Origin: Janthinobacterium sp. J1-1
GTDB taxonomy: Bacteria; Pseudomonadota; Gammaproteobacteria; Burkholderiales; Burkholderiaceae_D
DNA: 64,000 bases
Assembly: GCF_030944405.1 (NCBI RefSeq)
Contig: NZ_CP132339.1
Location: 2,666,001-2,730,000 of the forward strand
Direction: 5' to 3'
Both the position numbers and the translations under genes were made by a program. A model generated the notes under the pieces. It was not told the origin of the DNA. It saw only the letters and a program-made list of their open reading frames with translations, and made no database searches. Below, piece after piece: positions 1 through 9,689 of this stretch (positions are counted from its first letter, which is position 1; each line of letters starts with the position of its first letter).

Positions 1-1595
1 TCGAACACCTTCAGTTCCGGCGTGATATAGCGCTCGGCGTTTTTCAGCGTCTGGCGGCGGCGGTAGTCGTCCGGCACCTTGTCGGTCTGGCCGTGCGTGA
101 CCTCGATATAAAAGCCATGCACCTTGTTGTATTCCACGCGCAGGTTGGCGATTCCCGTGCGGGCCCGCTCGCGCGTTTCCAGGTCGACCAGGAACTGCCC
201 GGCGTTTTCCGACAGCGCGCGCAATTCATCGAGCTCCGCATCGAAGCCGCGCGCAAACACGCCGCCGTCGCGCACCATCGCGGCCGGCTCCGGCGCCACC
301 GCGCGCACCAGCAGGTCGAGGCAGGTTTCTGGCGTGGCCAGTGCGTTATGGATGTCGGCCAACAGGCCGTCGCACGGCTCGCCGCCATAGCAGTGGGTGA
401 CGCGTTCGCGCAGCGCCGGCAATTGCTGCAAACCATCGCGCAGGGCGGCCAAGTCGCGCGGGCGCGCCGAGAGCAGGGCGATGCGGGTGGTGATGCGTTC
501 AATGTCCGGTACTTGCGACAGGGTGGCGGCCAGTGGCGCCGCCGCTTCGCTGTGCATCAGCGCGGCGATCGCCTGGTGACGCGCGCGCGCCACGCCCTGA
601 TCGCGCCGCGCGTGGTGCAGCCAGTGGCGCAACATGCGCGAACCCATGGCGGTGCGGCAATGATCGAGCAGCGAAAACAGGGTGGGGGACTCTTGCCCGC
701 GGATGGTTTCCGTCAGTTCCAGGTTGCGCCGCGTGGCGGCATCGAGGCCGATGAATTCGCTTTCCGTCTCGGTCGTCAAGGAGCGCACGTGTTGCAGGCC
801 ACGGCCCTGGGTCGACTGCGCATAGCGCAGCAGCGCGCCGGCCGCGCCGAACGCGGCGCCGAGGCCATCGGCGCCAAAGCCGGTCAGGGTCGCCACGCCG
901 AGCTGGTCCAGCAGCGCCTTGTGTCCGCCGGCCACGTCGAAATGCCAGTCCGGCACGCGGTTGACGTGGGTGGTCGGATGGTCGTCAAACAGCGTGCCGG
1001 CGTCGCCGCTGAGGATCTCGGCCGGCACGATGCGTTCCAGCTCCTGCTGCAGCCGCAAGGCAACAGTTTCGCTGCTGCCCGAAAACTCCATCAATTTGAG
1101 CGCGCCGCTGGCCAGCGACAACCAGGCCAGGCCGGTGGTCACCATCTTGCGCTGCGTGATGCTGCACAGGGCCAGCAGCGGCCGCTCGGCCTTTTCCGGC
1201 AGCAAGTCGGCGTCCGTGAGGGTACCCGGCGTGACCACGCGCATCACCTTGCGCTCGACCGGCCCCTTGCTGGTGGCCGGATCGCCGATCTGCTCGCAAA
1301 TGGCGACCGACTCGCCCAGTTTCACCAGCTTGGCCAGGTAGCCGTCGAGCGAATGAAACGGCACGCCGCACATCTTGATCGGATTGCCGCTGGCCGCGCC
1401 GCGCGCCGTCAGCGTAATGCCCAGCAAGCGCGCGGCTTTTTCCGCATCGTCAAAAAACAGCTCGTAAAAGTCGCCCATGCGATAGAAGACCAACATCGTC
1501 GGGTGATTGTCCTTGATGCCCATATATTGCTGCATCATGGGCGTAAGTTTGCTTTTGTCGATCGTCGCAAGCTCTTGATTTGACTGCATTTTCAT
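1..1595 (-). CDS. mutS: DNA mismatch repair protein MutS (3' part beyond the window)
   Basis: MutS recognises mispairs and starts methyl-independent or methyl-directed mismatch repair with MutL. About 531 N-terminal codons are present; the ATPase end lies off the left edge. The mismatch-reading motif GDFYELF is visible at residues 41-47 (Phe43, Glu45), followed by the connector and clamp regions with normal MutS sequence such as [19 protein letters not shown] near the window edge. Two starts are possible, 1595 (M-K-M-Q-S-N) and 1589; 1595 is preferred because the diverged copy of this 5' end at 10581-10646 has the same M-x-M-Q-S-N arrangement. No clear Shine-Dalgarno sequence is seen. The first ~25 codons are AT-richer than the rest of the gene, which fits replacement of the 5' end by an inserted island. 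Confidence 0.97.
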   Translation of the reverse strand, partial: MKMQSNQELATIDKSKLTPMMQQYMGIKDNHPTMLVFYRMGDFYELFFDDAEKAARLLGITLTARGAASGNPIKMCGVPFHSLDGYLAKLVKLGESVAICEQIGDPATSKGPVERKVMRVVTPGTLTDADLLPEKAERPLLALCSITQRKMVTTGLAWLSLASGALKLMEFSGSSETVALRLQQELERIVPAEILSGDAGTLFDDHPTTHVNRVPDWHFDVAGGHKALLDQLGVATLTGFGADGLGAAFGAAGALLRYAQSTQGRGLQHVRSLTTETESEFIGLDAATRRNLELTETIRGQESPTLFSLLDHCRTAMGSRMLRHWLHHARRDQGVARARHQAIAALMHSEAAAPLAATLSQVPDIERITTRIALLSARPRDLAALRDGLQQLPALRERVTHCYGGEPCDGLLADIHNALATPETCLDLLVRAVAPEPAAMVRDGGVFARGFDAELDELRALSENAGQFLVDLETRERARTGIANLRVEYNKVHGFYIEVTHGQTDKVPDDYRRRQTLKNAERYITPELKVF

Positions 1596-1690
1596 TTGTA
1601 AGTATTTGATTTGTTTCGTTATTCTGTTGATTCAATGTTCGCTCTATTGCATCATCGCACATCACCGCATATCATCACACTTCATGTTTT

Positions 1691-1727
1691 GGCGTAGCTT
1701 TTTTGGTTGGTTTTGCAAAGCTACGCC
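1691..1727. repeat. Inverted repeat upstream of mutS
   Basis: Arms GGCGTAGCTTT (1691-1701) and AAAGCTACGCC (1717-1727) are perfect inverted repeats around a 15-base loop, with T-rich and A-rich flanks. A third copy of AAGCTACGCC lies at 1761-1770 in the orientation of the right arm. It sits between mutS and the broken integrase, where an island end or integrase arm-binding sites would lie. It could also act as a terminator. Confidence 0.5.
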
Positions 1728-1801
1728 GAAAAACAGCCTTCAGGTTTTTGTGCTGGATTAAAGCTACGCCGGACCTACGCTAATGGGTGAGAATGTAATT
1801 C

Positions 1802-3060
1802 GATGCAAGAGCGGCGAAGCTGCTCGCGGCTGGTCAACACTTTACCATTTCCGACTGCCCAAGGCTGCGACATGAGGCTACAAAGTCGAAGAGATCGTGG
1901 ATATATCGCTATAAAAGCCCGCTCGATGGACGTATGCGACAGACCAACATTGGCGAATGGCCAGCGATTTCCTTGGCGGCCTCGACGGTCGAGTGGGGGC
2001 GCCTGCGTGGTGCCCGCAGCGCCGGCTTCGACTTGGCTGTCGACAAGCGCGAGGTGCGCGCGCAGTCGCGCCAGGCTACGGAGGCGAAGAGCGACCGCAA
2101 GGCGAAAGCGCTGCTGACTGTTCGGCGCGTGGAGGATATGTATGTGGCTGGCCACCTGTAGCGCAATCGTGGTGAGAAAGGCGTCAAGGAAGTGTCGCGC
2201 ACGTTCGAGACAATGCTGGGCGAGTTTGGCGATATGCCAGCGGCTGAGGTTTCACGCTCCCACGCTTTTGACCTGATCGAGAGCTTTGCCCATACTCCCG
2301 TTCAGGCGGCCAAACTTCGAGCGGAGCTAGGATCGGCCGGGGACTGCGCCAATGATGCCGGGTGCCTGTGCCGAACTGGTGTCGCTTGATCATGCGCGGC
2401 AAGCTGCGCAGCAAGGGGCGTGCGGTACATGGCGTCCAGGCTGGGCCGGTAAAGCGCATCTTGGGCGCGGAAGAGCTGACCACCTTGATCAAGTGGCTGC
2501 CGAATTTTTCAAATACAGTGGCCGACGTCCTGACGCTATACCTGTGGACATGCGCGCGCGGCTCGGAAATCATGGCCATGGAAGTGAGCGAAATCAGCGA
2601 GGATGATGATGGCCTCTGGTCGACAATTCCGAAGGCGAAAATGAAGAATTCATGGCGCGAACATGCTACCGATTTGCGCGTGCCTCTGATTGGCCGGGCT
2701 GAAGTCGTGGTGCGCCGACGCATGGATGCAGCTAAAGGAGCATACCTTTTTGCATCGAGGGGCAAGGTGCCTTACATGGAGCAAAAGTCGGTGGGTGTGG
2801 CTGTGTGGTTTCACATGCCGTACAGCAAAACGAAGCCGGAAGACCTGCGGCCGCGCTTGCCAGTGACGAATTGGGCGCCACACGATTTGCGGCGTAGCTG
2901 TCGCACGCAACTGGCAATACTGGGATGCACGGAAGAGGTGGCCGAGGCGGTGCTGGGTCATATGAAGAAGGGCGTCGTCGGCGTATATAACCGGCATGCA
3001 TACGATCAGGAGCGTAGAGAGTACTTGGGCTGGCTCAATACGCATCTTGAAGCTTTGTAA
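1802..3060 (+). pseudogene. Tyrosine recombinase / P4-type integrase, degraded
   Basis: The reading frames joined in order give an integrase with an N-terminal arm-binding domain (HFTISDCP, then W-I-Y-R-Y-K-S-P-L-D-G-R, 1838-1933) and a C-terminal catalytic domain. The catalytic signature is present: Arg in CARGSE, HDLRR (2882-2896), LGHM (2956-2967) and the Tyr in the region GVYNRHAY (2977-3000). The gene is broken by a TAA at 1796-1798 near its start, an in-frame TAG at 2159-2161 and a frameshift near 2360-2370; the last part reads 2362-3060. It is therefore not expected to be active. Position next to the 5' end of mutS suggests it once integrated the island that follows. Confidence 0.88.
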
Positions 3061-3078
3061 GCAGCCTGCCCAAACTTG

Positions 3079-3108
3079 ATAGTCATAGTCATAGTCATAG
3101 TCATAGTC
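3079..3108 (+). repeat. Five tandem copies of hexamer ATAGTC
   Basis: ATAGTC repeats five times without interruption just after the integrase stop codon. The rest of the gap up to 3378 is AT-rich and I see no gene in it. Confidence 0.9.
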
Positions 3109-3378
3109 GAGCGTCGAAGATCGCCAGGGGCCCGCAGTCCGCCTATCTATCTTGCCACAAGTTCTTGTGTGGCGAGCAATAATAAGTAAGAACCACATAT
3201 TTCAGGGAAGATTCACGTATTTTCTAATGAGCAAGATGCTATCATCGTTGTTCGCCGGCTGAGTTCTGCCTGTAGCTCTTGGTCCTATATAGATAGATGC
3301 CTGCTAAATTTCTGGTAATTGAAAGAAAGAGGTCTGCAGAGAACGGTGATATCAATAAATTAGAATAATATATTAAAA

Positions 3379-5166
3379 ATGACAATTAGTATCCCATCTT
3401 GGCTCCCGCGTTTTCTTAAAATAACTCTTCCTCTAGCTATTGGACTAGCATTTATATTATCAGCTGGGCCACAAGTTCAGAGCTATTTGTTTTCATTCGT
3501 AAATAGTAACGTTCCATCAGTGTATGGGTCTGCATATAAAGACCAGTTAATCGATTTTCCATCGCTGAGGGAATGGGCGGTGGGTGTGGCTAACTGGCCT
3601 TTTCTTGCTATGGCTTTTATCATTGTGTTAACCGCTATCAGGGATGCTAAGCCAAGAGTCATACTTTGGTGCGTTTCATTCAGTAGCTTCATTGTTCTTT
3701 CAATTTTTGATATCGGGTTCACGTTATATAGAGGTGATTGCACCGTTAAATTAATTGCTGAGAATCTTCTTGGTAATTTTGTGGGTTCTTTAGTTATTGC
3801 GGGTTTAGTGGTTGTAATTATAGCTTTGGCGGAATTTCTCTTTTTGCATGTTCCTGCGAATCCCGTTGCAAAAAAAATAGCTGCAGGATCATCTGTGGTA
3901 ATCAGTGGGTTTATGTTTTTGGTATTGATGTATTACCTCGCGGATCTTTTTTATAGCCCACTGTCAGTTCGAATGGAGGCGCATTTGGCATCACCCGTTA
4001 GTGGAGCCATCGTATTTAAGGGGCAGAGTAATCCATCAGCGAAGAACAATGATGTTAAATTGAAAAAATTAAGCCAATCGCTAGTTCCGAATAAAGCAAT
4101 TCATTCACATGCAAGCTGGCATGCAGCAGAAGGGCAACAGAAAATCGCTTTTAGGGGAATGTCGCCAAGTACACGCTATGAAGTTGCATTCATCTTTCTC
4201 TCTGGATTATGTACCTCTGAGAAAATAAAGAAGCTGTCTCCCGTTGAACCAACGATGAAATTTAATGATATTGATAAAGGAAATATTTCGTTTGATGCTG
4301 GGACAAGCATGTTGGATATTTTCACGCCAGAATCCGCTGCGTCAAAATTCTCGCTTTCTATAAAAGATTTATCAATGTTCTGGTTTGCGCAAGAATCGAG
4401 TACTAAAGAAACGCATTTAACCCATTTTTTAAATGAAAGTGACTCTGTAAAAATAGTTGTGGCGCACAAAGATAACTCCTTCCTTTTAACCGCGCCTCTG
4501 ATGCAAACTAAGGCGGGAAAAACGGTACTTGCCACACGGATTTTCACCGCTAAGTTGGGCGCAAAGGATTATGTTATTCGATTCGCCCCTTCAAAGATGG
4601 CCCGATCAGACAGTGTCAGTAATTGTAAAGTTGTCGCCGCCGCTGACATCGAAAGATCTGATAATGGTGGATTTTTATCCGCCAAAGGTGTCAGAGCGGT
4701 CTCGAATGTTCTAGTAAAAATCACGCAAGATGAAGATCCTCAGACACTGAGTTCGGAAGAAACTGAGTTTCTGGTTTCTGGAGGCGGAGGATGGTTCAGA
4801 CTTGACCCCATGAACGCGGAGGAATTCGAAAACCATCATGTTGGTGCATTGGAAATGGTGCAAACAAGGGGAAACATAAGTGAACTGGCACTGGATGGAC
4901 AAGCTATGGCCGCTCGCCCGTTGAGCACCTACACTGCCGTAGGAGAATTCACGGCAGCTTACGGGGCGGGTGGGGCACTAATGGTCTCTGGTCTAGCAAA
5001 ATCGCTCTGGAAAGATGATGGTCGTTTAAATATGACAAAATGGGAAAAATTAACTTGGGAACCTATGGTATTAATTTTAGGACTTTTAGGTGGTGCGATA
5101 GTATGGGTATGTGCACGACTGACAAAGTGCTTACGTGTAAATTCGCCTTTCCACTGGCTGAGCTAG
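3379..5166 (+). CDS. Multi-pass membrane protein of unknown family
   Basis: The 595-residue product is not recognised. Hydrophobic segments at about residues 10-35, 66-87, 93-117, 129-155 and 167-192 form an N-terminal membrane domain; a long soluble part (about 195-560) follows, and one more membrane segment lies near 564-586. The soluble part has a high content of Ser, Lys and Asn and repeated beta-type stretches, but I see no catalytic motif. Base composition is markedly AT-rich compared with the chromosome, which fits acquisition as island cargo behind the integrase. The start is the ATG at 3379 after an AT-rich leader; the ribosome site is weak. Confidence 0.75.
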   Translation: MTISIPSWLPRFLKITLPLAIGLAFILSAGPQVQSYLFSFVNSNVPSVYGSAYKDQLIDFPSLREWAVGVANWPFLAMAFIIVLTAIRDAKPRVILWCVSFSSFIVLSIFDIGFTLYRGDCTVKLIAENLLGNFVGSLVIAGLVVVIIALAEFLFLHVPANPVAKKIAAGSSVVISGFMFLVLMYYLADLFYSPLSVRMEAHLASPVSGAIVFKGQSNPSAKNNDVKLKKLSQSLVPNKAIHSHASWHAAEGQQKIAFRGMSPSTRYEVAFIFLSGLCTSEKIKKLSPVEPTMKFNDIDKGNISFDAGTSMLDIFTPESAASKFSLSIKDLSMFWFAQESSTKETHLTHFLNESDSVKIVVAHKDNSFLLTAPLMQTKAGKTVLATRIFTAKLGAKDYVIRFAPSKMARSDSVSNCKVVAAADIERSDNGGFLSAKGVRAVSNVLVKITQDEDPQTLSSEETEFLVSGGGGWFRLDPMNAEEFENHHVGALEMVQTRGNISELALDGQAMAARPLSTYTAVGEFTAAYGAGGALMVSGLAKSLWKDDGRLNMTKWEKLTWEPMVLILGLLGGAIVWVCARLTKCLRVNSPFHWLS

Positions 5167-5233
5167 CACCCAAAACCGTGCTAATGCCAATATACGCGAA
5201 TAGCATAATGCGACATGCACAAGTGTAGTTGTG

Positions 5234-5368
5234 ATGCCATCCGTTGAGAAAGACAAATCGGCACCGTCGCCTGACACACACGTAAAGTGCCACGACTGCA
5301 GGGAGTTCTTGATCAAAGATGCGCGCAAGTGCAAACACTGTGGATGCTCGCTGGTACCGCAGATATAA
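5234..5368 (+). CDS. Small zinc-ribbon protein, 44 residues
   Basis: This short reading frame begins MPSVEKDKSAP and contains two CxxC pairs, KCHDCRE (residues 18-24) and KCKHCGC (32-38), separated by ten residues: a typical zinc-ribbon layout as found at the ends of many uncharacterised small proteins. It follows the 595-residue membrane protein by 67 bases in the same direction, so the two may be cotranscribed. Role unknown. A GTG at 5231 directly before the ATG is an alternative start. Confidence 0.6.
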   Translation: MPSVEKDKSAPSPDTHVKCHDCREFLIKDARKCKHCGCSLVPQI

Positions 5369-5498
5369 CTCCCGCACGTTATAGTTCACAGGAGTTCCAT
5401 TTGCGCAGGGGAAAAACGCTCGCAGCAGCACTCACGGCCCGCATGACGGGCCTTGTGCATTGAGAAGGTCGGACATGGTGCCTGGTCGGGAGAAATTT

Positions 5499-5837
5499 AT
5501 GGATAATGAAGAAATGAGTCGCCTGCATATTGGAGGCAATGTAATCCGGATCGGCATGGTGCCTTCACAGGGGCCTGTACCGAGCTATTTTGGAATCGTG
5601 CTTGAGCGTGGACACGTGATTTATCAACTGATCCCTGGTAATGGCGAACAGGCCGAGATTTTGGCCATGACAAAGCCTGGTGATACCGTGCAGTTTAGTT
5701 TGGCAGTTAGTGTGGAAACGTTAACGCCCAACGGTCCCTCCGTACCAGTTGAGTTCCAGAACCCGACCTTGAAAAACGAACTGCAATTCCCTTCAATGGG
5801 CAATCTTCCTGTGTCGATGCGTAGAAATTACACTTAG
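5499..5837 (+). CDS. Hypothetical protein, 112 residues
   Basis: The product (MDNEEMSRLHIGG...) is soluble, rich in beta-forming residues and has no signal peptide or recognised motif. The ATG at 5499 is chosen because GGGAGA lies six bases upstream; a longer TTG start at 5460 lacks such a site. It is the last cargo gene before the split IS630 element. Confidence 0.6.
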   Translation: MDNEEMSRLHIGGNVIRIGMVPSQGPVPSYFGIVLERGHVIYQLIPGNGEQAEILAMTKPGDTVQFSLAVSVETLTPNGPSVPVEFQNPTLKNELQFPSMGNLPVSMRRNYT

Positions 5838-5951
5838 GAAAACGCGCCCTAGTGGCACCCGACAGTCCGGCCGGAAGCCGGCCAAGGAAAATCCAGTTGC
5901 GCAATTGCAGTGGTGATTAGACCAGTCGCGTTTTTGCGTGGGTCTAAGTAG

Positions 5952-6697
5952 TCAGACGAAATTTATTGTGAATGCAGTTCCGAAACCTTTCATCAAGGAT
6001 TCCACCTCGCTCAACAACTCACTTCCTTTCAGCCCGGCGAAACGGCGCCAGAAGTACTTGGCCTGTTTCCACAGGATCTCGATGCGATTCAGTTCCGGGC
6101 TGTAAGGGGGCAAGTAATACAGAAACAGCCCCTGTGCCACCCATTTTCGTCGGCATTTCTCAATCTGCGGCCCCTTATGAAATGACGCATTGTCCAGTAC
6201 GACAATGCGCGGCACGGTATGTTTTTGTGCCGCGAGTTCGTCGAAAAAAGCGATCACGTCGTCGCGTACTGTCGGCCGACGTTGCGTTCGCCAGTGCAGC
6301 TTGTGGTCATGGCTGAGCGCACCCAGAACATTCACGCGCTCGCCATGTGACAGCGGTTCCACGCCACGCGTCTGTCCAATCGGCGACCAACCGGACTGAA
6401 TCGGCGGATTCGGGCTGAAACCGGATTCGTCATAAAACAGCAGTTCACACCGCCCGGCGCGTGCCAAGTAATCCAACTCGCCGATTATCCGTGCGGACTT
6501 GCCGAAAGCTTCAGGCGGATGCTTTTTTTTAAACTGTAGCGGTAGCGCTTGTAGCTGAACTGCATCTCGTGCAGATATCGCCTTGCCGTTTCCTGGCTGA
6601 TGACTGGCAAGCCTTCCGTTTGCGCCAGGGTCCGTAGCAGGCTGTTGGCGCTGCCCCCATCGGCTTGCGCCAATGCGCGCAGTGTCTCTTGCTGTTC
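5952..6697 (-). pseudogene. IS630 transposase, 3' fragment
   Basis: This part encodes the rest of the helix-turn-helix region and the DDE catalytic domain: LLFYDESGF (first Asp), VLDNASFH (second Asp) and SPELNRIEILWKQAK (Glu). It contains the eight-A run (T-run 6523-6530 on the plus strand) at which the reading frame shifts by -1, as in the unbroken copy. It is cut off from its start by the IS66 insertion at 6698 and so is inactive. Confidence 0.92.
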
Positions 6698-6790
6698 GTA
6701 AGCGTCGTCCCACCGCCGTCTACCCTTGAGCATCGCACGATGCCATGATTGAATTTGGGACACAAATTGGTTGTGTCCACAAATTTATTT

Positions 6791-7171
6791 ATGGACACAA
6801 TCATTCAACCAGTTGCAATTAGGGCGAAACGCGGGCCGTATCGCCGTCACAGCGATGAATTCAAGCGTGCCGCTGTCGCACGTACGCAGGTCGATGGCGC
6901 CTCTGTCTCGCTGATCGCCCGCGAACTCAAGATCAACACCAATCAGTTGTTCAGTTGGCGCAAGCGTTTCGGTGACCAGGCGCTTGCCGGCGGCAATGCG
7001 CCAAGCCAGCTGGTGGCCGTCACAGTGCTCGACACCTTGCCCGCAAGTGCACCGGTCGCCAGCGTCCCGCCCGGCGTGATCGTGCTCAGCGTGGGCCAGG
7101 CCCAGCTGCGTCTGGAAGGCCAGGTCGACGCGACCACGCTGACGCTGTTGCTGGCGCGGCTACTGCCATGA
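6791..7171 (+). CDS. tnpA: IS66 accessory protein TnpA
   Basis: The 126-residue product has the helix-turn-helix layout of IS66 OrfA: R-R-H-S-D-E-F-K-R-A-A-V-A, then SLIARELKINTNQLFSWRKR. IS66 needs it with TnpB and TnpC for transposition. The ATG at 6791 is preferred over an upstream in-frame start, as it begins the conserved protein. It overlaps tnpB by four bases (ATGA), showing translational coupling. Confidence 0.93.
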   Translation: MDTIIQPVAIRAKRGPYRRHSDEFKRAAVARTQVDGASVSLIARELKINTNQLFSWRKRFGDQALAGGNAPSQLVAVTVLDTLPASAPVASVPPGVIVLSVGQAQLRLEGQVDATTLTLLLARLLP

Positions 7172-7515
7172 TCGGTTTGCCAGCAGGCACGAAGATATGG
7201 CTGGCCGCCGGCGTCACCGACATGCGTGCAGGCATGAACGGGCTGGCCGTCAAGGTGCAGGCGGCGCTGGCCGAAGACCCGTTCAGCGGCCACGTGTTCG
7301 TGTTTCGGGGGCGGCGCGGCGACATGCTCAAGGTGCTATGGTGGAGTGGTGATGGCCTGTGCCTGCTGTCCAAGCGGCTTGAGCGCGGGCGCTTCGTCTG
7401 GCCGCAGGCCGCCGACGGCAGTGTCGCCCTGACGCAGGCACAGCTGTCGATGCTGCTCGAGGGCATAGACTGGCGTCGGCCAGAGCGTACCTGGCGCCCG
7501 ACAGCGGCCTTGTAA
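7168..7515 (+). CDS. tnpB: IS66 accessory protein TnpB
   Basis: The 115-residue product matches the IS66 Orf2 family: begins MIGLPAGTKIWLAAGVTDM-R, then VFVFRGRRGDMLKVLWW and GLCLLSKRLERGRFVWP. Full length for the family. Its exact biochemical role in IS66 transposition is not settled. It follows tnpA with a four-base overlap and precedes tnpC by 29 bases. Confidence 0.95.
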   Translation: MIGLPAGTKIWLAAGVTDMRAGMNGLAVKVQAALAEDPFSGHVFVFRGRRGDMLKVLWWSGDGLCLLSKRLERGRFVWPQAADGSVALTQAQLSMLLEGIDWRRPERTWRPTAAL

Positions 7516-7544
7516 ACGTCACGAACCTCGCGTAAACTCGGCCC

Positions 7545-9089
7545 ATGCTCAACCCTGCCGACCTGCCCAACGACATCGATGCCCTGAAGGCATTGCTGTG
7601 GGCACGCGAGGTCGAAGTGGCGGGTTTGAAAGCGCAGTTGAATACCCGCGCCGCCGAGATCGAGCATCTGAAACTGCAGATCGCCAAGCTGCGGCGCATG
7701 CAGTTTGGCCGCAAGTCCGAAAAACTCGACCACCAGATCGAACAACTGGAGTTGCAGCTTGAAGACTTGCAGGCCGACGACGCCGAGGCCGAACGGGAGA
7801 TGCCGGCAGCGGACCAGGCGCCGCGCAAACGGGCGGCACGCAAGCCTTTGCCCGAGCATCTGCCGCGTGATGAACAGCGCTACCTGCCTCCCGATGAAGC
7901 CTGCCCGTCCTGCGGCGGCAAGCTGCATCAACTGGGCGAGGACGTGGCCGAGCAACTCGAGTTCGTGCCGGCCAGCTTCCGCGTGATCCGTCACGTGCGC
8001 CCGAAACTGGCCTGCGGCGGCTGCGACGCCATCGTGCAGGCGCCGGCGCCAAGCCGGCCGATCGCCCGCGGTATCGCCGGTCCGGGCCTGCTGGCGCATG
8101 TGCTGGTGGCCAAGTTCGCGGATCACCTGCCGTTGTACCGGCAGTCGGTGATCTACGCACGCGAGGGTGTCGAGCTGGACCGGGCCCTGCTGGCCAGCTG
8201 GGTCGGCGCTGCCAGTGCGCTGCTGCGCCCGCTGGTCGAAGCGATCCGTCAACACGTACTGGCTGGCACCAAACTGCATGCCGATGACACGCCGGTACCA
8301 GTGCTCGCGCCTGGCAACGGCAAAACCAAAACCGGGCGGCTGTGGACTTACGTGCGTGATGATCGGCCAGCTGGCGACAACACGCCGCCGGCGGTGTGGT
8401 TCGCCTACTCGCCTGATCGTAAAGGCATCCATCCGCAAAGCCACCTGGCCCAGTTCAAGGGCGTGTTGCAAGCCGATGCCTACGCCGGCTTCAACGCGCT
8501 GTACGACAACGGCGATATCCACGAGGCAGCCTGCTGGGCGCACGCGCGGCGCAAGTTCCACGACCTGCATGCCGCACGGCCATCGCCGCTGACCACCGAA
8601 GCGCTGCGGCGCATCGCCGAGCTGTATCTGATCGAAGCCGAAATCCGTGGCAAACCGCCGGACCAGCGCAAGTCAGTGCGGCAGACAGAAGCATGCCCCT
8701 TGCTCGATGACCTGGAGCGCTGGCTGCGCACGTCTCTGGAAAAGCTGTCCCGCAAGTCGGACACGGCAGCGGCCATCCTGTATGCCCTGAACCTGTGGCC
8801 GGCCCTGACGCGCTACTGCGACAACGGCGCCATCGAGATCGATAACTCGGCAGCCGAACGGGCATTGCGCGGTATCGCCATCGGCCGGCGCAACTACCTG
8901 TTCGCCGGCGCCGACAGCGGTGGCGAACGGGCGGCCGCGATCTACTCGCTGATCGGCACCGCCAAGCTCAATGGTATCGACCCCGAAGCCTGGCTGCGCC
9001 ATGTGCTGGCCAACATCGCCGATCATCCGGTCAACCGGGTTGACGCCTTCCTGCCCTGGAACTGCACCGCGCAGCTCCCTTCAGCCTAA
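7545..9089 (+). CDS. tnpC: IS66 transposase TnpC
   Basis: The 514-residue transposase has an N-terminal coiled coil (about 1-85, leucine-zipper like), a zinc-binding segment with CPSCGG near residue 122 and CGGCD near 157, and the DDE core: LHADDTPV (Asp), LQADAYAGF (Asp) and the downstream AAERALRGIAIGRRNYLFAG region with the Glu. Full length and unbroken. Confidence 0.96.
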   Translation: MLNPADLPNDIDALKALLWAREVEVAGLKAQLNTRAAEIEHLKLQIAKLRRMQFGRKSEKLDHQIEQLELQLEDLQADDAEAEREMPAADQAPRKRAARKPLPEHLPRDEQRYLPPDEACPSCGGKLHQLGEDVAEQLEFVPASFRVIRHVRPKLACGGCDAIVQAPAPSRPIARGIAGPGLLAHVLVAKFADHLPLYRQSVIYAREGVELDRALLASWVGAASALLRPLVEAIRQHVLAGTKLHADDTPVPVLAPGNGKTKTGRLWTYVRDDRPAGDNTPPAVWFAYSPDRKGIHPQSHLAQFKGVLQADAYAGFNALYDNGDIHEAACWAHARRKFHDLHAARPSPLTTEALRRIAELYLIEAEIRGKPPDQRKSVRQTEACPLLDDLERWLRTSLEKLSRKSDTAAAILYALNLWPALTRYCDNGAIEIDNSAAERALRGIAIGRRNYLFAGADSGGERAAAIYSLIGTAKLNGIDPEAWLRHVLANIADHPVNRVDAFLPWNCTAQLPSA

Positions 9090-9172
9090 ACAACACGCCG
9101 CTTCCCAGCGGTGTGAGGCCATCATCTAGCAAATCAACACCCAGTTCAAGACGGCGCTGGCTTTACGCTTAC

Positions 9173-9435
9173 TGCTGTTCGGCCGTCCACTTGCGTTTGC
9201 GCCCGGTATGATGGCCTTCATAAAGACCCATCAGGCCTTGCTTGTTCCAGCGTTGCCGCCATGCTTCAATGCTGTTCAGATGGACATGGAATTCGTTCGC
9301 GGTTTGCTGCAAAGTCAGTCCCTGACTCAATCGAACTATCGCTTGGGCACGTATCCGTACACGTGGATGCTGATGAAAAACACCCATGTCGCGCAATGTT
9401 TGCTGTTCAGCCGGTTGTAGTATCAGTAGTTTCAT
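9173..9435 (-). pseudogene. IS630 transposase, 5' fragment
   Basis: This codes for the N-terminal helix-turn-helix part (MKLLILQPAEQQTLRD..., then LTLQQTANEFHVHLNSIEAW), the same as the start of the copy at 19603. It ends at the IS66 insertion. ATG 9435 is chosen; GTG at 9438 is one codon upstream. Confidence 0.9.
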
Positions 9436-9637
9436 CACATCAACTCCTGCGTCGTTGCCTATCAGGCTTTGACAGCAAAAATTGACGAATTACTTAGTCG
9501 CCTTTTTATTTGATGCACCGACCTGAAATCGTATGGCGTATGCGCCAGCTGACGCGTATCCATCCAGTATGGCGAGAGCTGGTGGCCGATGATTAGCATG
9601 GCCTCGTTGGAAAATAAGAAAAACCTTTGAAAAGTGC

Positions 9638-9667
9638 AAAAAAGGTTACAAACCCAAGCATGTAACC
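9638..9667 (-). terminator. Rho-independent terminator next to the tRNA-His remnant
   Basis: On the minus strand the stem GGTTACA/TGTAACC (9661-9667 with 9644-9650) is followed by a run of T (9638-9643 as A on plus). It lies just behind the tRNA-His remnant, as a native tRNA terminator would. Confidence 0.65.
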
Positions 9668-9689
9668 CTTTGATTTCACTACAATTCTG

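Larger units (their letters stand above)
6698..9172 (+). mobile_element. IS66-family element, 2475 bp
   Basis: Terminal inverted repeats begin GTAAGCGT at both ends (6698 and, inverted, 9172). The 8-base target duplication TGCTGTTC is perfect at 6690-6697 and 9173-9180, inside the IS630 transposase gene. It carries the three genes usual for the family. All three reading frames are intact, so the element could be active. Confidence 0.96.
5947..9494 (-). mobile_element. IS630-family element, 1065 bp, split by IS66
   Basis: The element lies between TA dinucleotides at 5945-5946 and 9495-9496, the target duplicated by IS630/Tc1 elements. Its parts 5947-6697 and 9181-9494 total 1065 bases, exactly the length of the unbroken copy at 19544-20608. 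Ends begin AGTARTY on both sides. The IS66 element at 6698-9172 interrupts it within the transposase gene. Confidence 0.93.

Noticed and set aside
44..502. Short minus-strand frame inside mutS
   Set aside because: Out-of-frame overlap with mutS on the same strand.
93..1583. Long plus-strand frame opposite mutS
   Set aside because: It is the antisense shadow of mutS in GC-rich sequence; Arg/Ala/Gln-rich with no domain.
3079..3108. Hexamer array considered as a CRISPR or origin iteron
   Set aside because: Units are only six bases without spacers; a simple slippage repeat explains it.
9513..9596. 27-codon frame (MHRPEIVWRMRQ...) between the IS630 end and the tRNA-His remnant
   Set aside because: Looks like a C-terminal scrap of a mobile-element protein, but too short to assign; no ribosome site.
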